A stretch of DNA of 64,000 nucleotides from Exiguobacterium qingdaonense (GTDB lineage Bacteria; Bacillota; Bacilli; Exiguobacteriales; Exiguobacteriaceae), in NCBI RefSeq assembly GCF_018617855.1, contig NZ_JACSKY010000009.1, forward strand, positions 1-64,000, written 5' to 3'. The notes below the pieces were generated by a model, which did no database searches, was not told the DNA's origin, and saw only the letters and a program-made list of their open reading frames with translations. The translations under genes were made by a program, and so were the position numbers. Below, piece after piece: positions 62,688 to 64,000 of the stretch (position 1 is the stretch's first letter; each line of letters begins with the position of its first letter).

Positions 62688-62750
62688 GTTTGTACATAAA
62701 TTATTAGGGGAAAATAAAAAAATCAGTAATCATGATGATGAGGTGAAACA

Positions 62751-63782
62751 ATGGATCAACAAGTGATGGAATGGACACGCGTGTTACATGCGCGGAAATG
62801 GATGAAGCAGACGGAATCGTTTTTACCATTATGGCACGGTTATATCGGGTATAAATTCGGGCTATTCGATGCACTACAAGGTGGGGCGAGTCGGGCTGAG
62901 ATGAATTTACGATTAAAACAACCGCTGACACAGCTCGCCTTAGAGCGTTGGTTGGAGGTCGGGGTCGCTGTGCGTCATTTGAAGAAAAGAGGGTGGCGCT
63001 ATTATCCGACACGGGGACTGAAGTATCAATTATCCGGTAACGACGAACGAAGTATCGGATTCATGCTTCAAGAGATGATGGAACTTCACATTCCTGCATT
63101 GATCGCCTATCCAGAATTTTTAGAGTCTGGGAAACAGAAAACGTTCGATGGTGCCGAACACGGTCAAGTCGTGGCGAAGACGTCGACGCTCGTCGGAACG
63201 GTCGCGTTTCCGATCGTGCAACAGCTGTTGCGTCAAGCGAATGTCCGTTCAATGCTTGATGTCGGTTGCGGTCACGGCGGATATTTGCGTAAGCTACAAG
63301 GTCTTGAACCAGACTGGGAGTTGACGGGAATCGATTTAGAAGAAGAAGTGATTGAAGAGGCGCGCTTGCAAGATGAGCGTGGCGAGATTCATTTCGAAGT
63401 CGCTGATTTCATGAACTGGGAAACAGAGGAGCGTTTTGATGCGGTCATGATGAACAATATGCTCTATTACTTCTCACCTGAAGAGCGGGTCAAGTTGTTA
63501 GAAAGGCTTCGGGATCGACTAGAAGAAAATGGGGTTGCGGTACTCGTGACACCGCTCGCTGAAACAGCTCTTGGCGGGCGATTCGCCTCAGCGTTCAATG
63601 CGTTCATGACGCTTCACGATAACCTGTACCCGCTTCCGACCATCTCAAGGTTACGTAGACAGATGCAAGAGGTCGGGTTCGATCAAATTCGGTTCATTCC
63701 ATTCATTCCGGAAGGGTCCTGGTATATCGTGATTGCCGGCCGTGGAAAGGAGAACCTGCTCAATCAACCGATTCAGAATTGA
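62751..63782 (+). CDS. class I SAM-dependent methyltransferase
   Basis: A 343-residue protein. The N-terminal third (about 1-125) is helical and winged-helix-like, as in dimerising O-methyltransferases. The C-terminal Rossmann domain has the SAM-binding motif MLDVGCGHGGYLRKL (about 165-179), acidic motif II (GIDLEEE) and a post-motif MNNMLYYF. Substrate is unknown. The next gene is a carotenoid-desaturase-like flavoprotein with its own promoter, so a pigment or quinone link is possible but unproven. GATGAGGTG precedes the ATG. Confidence 0.75.
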   Translation: MDQQVMEWTRVLHARKWMKQTESFLPLWHGYIGYKFGLFDALQGGASRAEMNLRLKQPLTQLALERWLEVGVAVRHLKKRGWRYYPTRGLKYQLSGNDERSIGFMLQEMMELHIPALIAYPEFLESGKQKTFDGAEHGQVVAKTSTLVGTVAFPIVQQLLRQANVRSMLDVGCGHGGYLRKLQGLEPDWELTGIDLEEEVIEEARLQDERGEIHFEVADFMNWETEERFDAVMMNNMLYYFSPEERVKLLERLRDRLEENGVAVLVTPLAETALGGRFASAFNAFMTLHDNLYPLPTISRLRRQMQEVGFDQIRFIPFIPEGSWYIVIAGRGKENLLNQPIQN

Positions 63783-63807
63783 ACTTGTCTCCAGTCATTT
63801 CTATAAT
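63779..63807 (+). promoter_or_regulatory. promoter of the desaturase-like gene
   Basis: TTGAAC (63779-63784), 17-bp spacer, TATAAT (63802-63807). The -35 box overlaps the stop codon of the methyltransferase gene. Confidence 0.7.
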
Positions 63808-63849
63808 GATAGAGAAGCATAAGAGACTATTCACATAGGGAGTTGTTGA

Positions 63850-64000
63850 GTGTGTCGAAACAAAGAGTTGCCGTGATTGGGGCAGGACCAGGTGGATTGG
63901 CTGCCGCGATGCTACTGTCGCATCGTGGGGTAGACGTCACTGTATTCGAGAAACAACCATTCGTAGGAGGGAGAACGTCACGTTTAGAAGTAGGCGAGTT
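63850..64000 (+). CDS. phytoene/squalene desaturase-like flavoprotein, 5' part
   Basis: Only the first 50 codons lie in the window; the frame is open at the edge. GTG start at 63850, with AGGGAG about 8 bp upstream. The product begins with an FAD-binding motif [15 protein letters not shown] and [13 protein letters not shown], typical of the CrtN/CrtI carotenoid desaturase family. Other amine-oxidase-like flavoproteins share this start, so the exact enzyme is open. Carotenoid pigments are common in the suspected genus. Confidence 0.65.

Overview
The window reads as chromosomal DNA of a low-to-mid-GC Gram-positive of the order Bacillales. Support comes from strong AGGAGG ribosome sites, sigma-A promoters and CcpA, TnrA, LexA and Fur-type operators. 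Genes known from Bacillus subtilis (queG, trmL, yheBA, yhaM, prsA, yhaI, scoC, yhaH, hit, ecsAB, hemEHY, cssRS, comK, addBA, yisL) occur in partly conserved order. Gene content and order suggest Exiguobacterium; this genus call is inference from memory, not a database match. I found no prophage, transposase, CRISPR array or clear genomic island.

Layout. 1-1232: the 3' end of a 5S rRNA and a 13-gene tRNA array resembling the rrn-linked trnD array of B. subtilis. 1233-1790: a truncated DUF2332 remnant and a solitary tRNA-Gly(UCC) with its own promoter and terminator. 1823-6489: tRNA and DNA repair genes (queG, ogt, trmL), a 30-residue membrane peptide, a YufK-type membrane protein and a class A PBP. 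6543-15491: glycogen genes glgC-glgD-glgA-glgP behind a consensus cre site, a rhodanese, and alpha-phosphoglucomutase; glgB is absent. 15531-20084: an amino-acid ABC binding protein and permease without ATPase, a DUF6671 protein, a solitary sugar-type ABC ATPase with a cre site, and a PucR/CdaR-type regulator.

20136-37334: a block syntenic with the yhe/yha/ecs/hem region of B. subtilis, including dinB (with an SOS box inside the 3' end of corA), a PrsA without a lipobox, ammonium transporter and tnrA divergently arranged around a TnrA box, and the hemEHY coproporphyrin-dependent haem operon. 37422-41638: HAD phosphatase, lipoate ligase, a degenerate PTS EIIA-like protein with its own promoter and cre-like site, and an acyl-CoA ligase behind a FadR-like operator. 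41682-46693: csoR-copA-copZ, a Fur-box-controlled 30-residue peptide, and a CssRS-type two-component system.

46752-50987: comK, an RND efflux pump whose ribosome site is buried in a long hairpin, and a very basic repeat protein. 51016-59029: an acidic protein, truncated haemoglobin and addBA. 59171-64000: a single-domain response regulator with a CHASE3/GAF/PAS kinase, yisL, a methyltransferase and the start of a carotenoid-desaturase-like flavoprotein.

Most of the window is ordinary housekeeping sequence. The parts worth a second look are regulatory designs and small or degenerate proteins: two unlisted 30-residue membrane peptides (one under a 16/19 Fur box), the pseudo-EIIA, the RND leader hairpin, an 18-bp palindrome inside a promoter spacer at 22010-22027, the SOS box embedded in corA, and the duplicated basic protein at 50577. 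I did not find a clear new multi-gene system. Start codons were reassigned by ribosome-site spacing for many genes; TTG and GTG starts are frequent.
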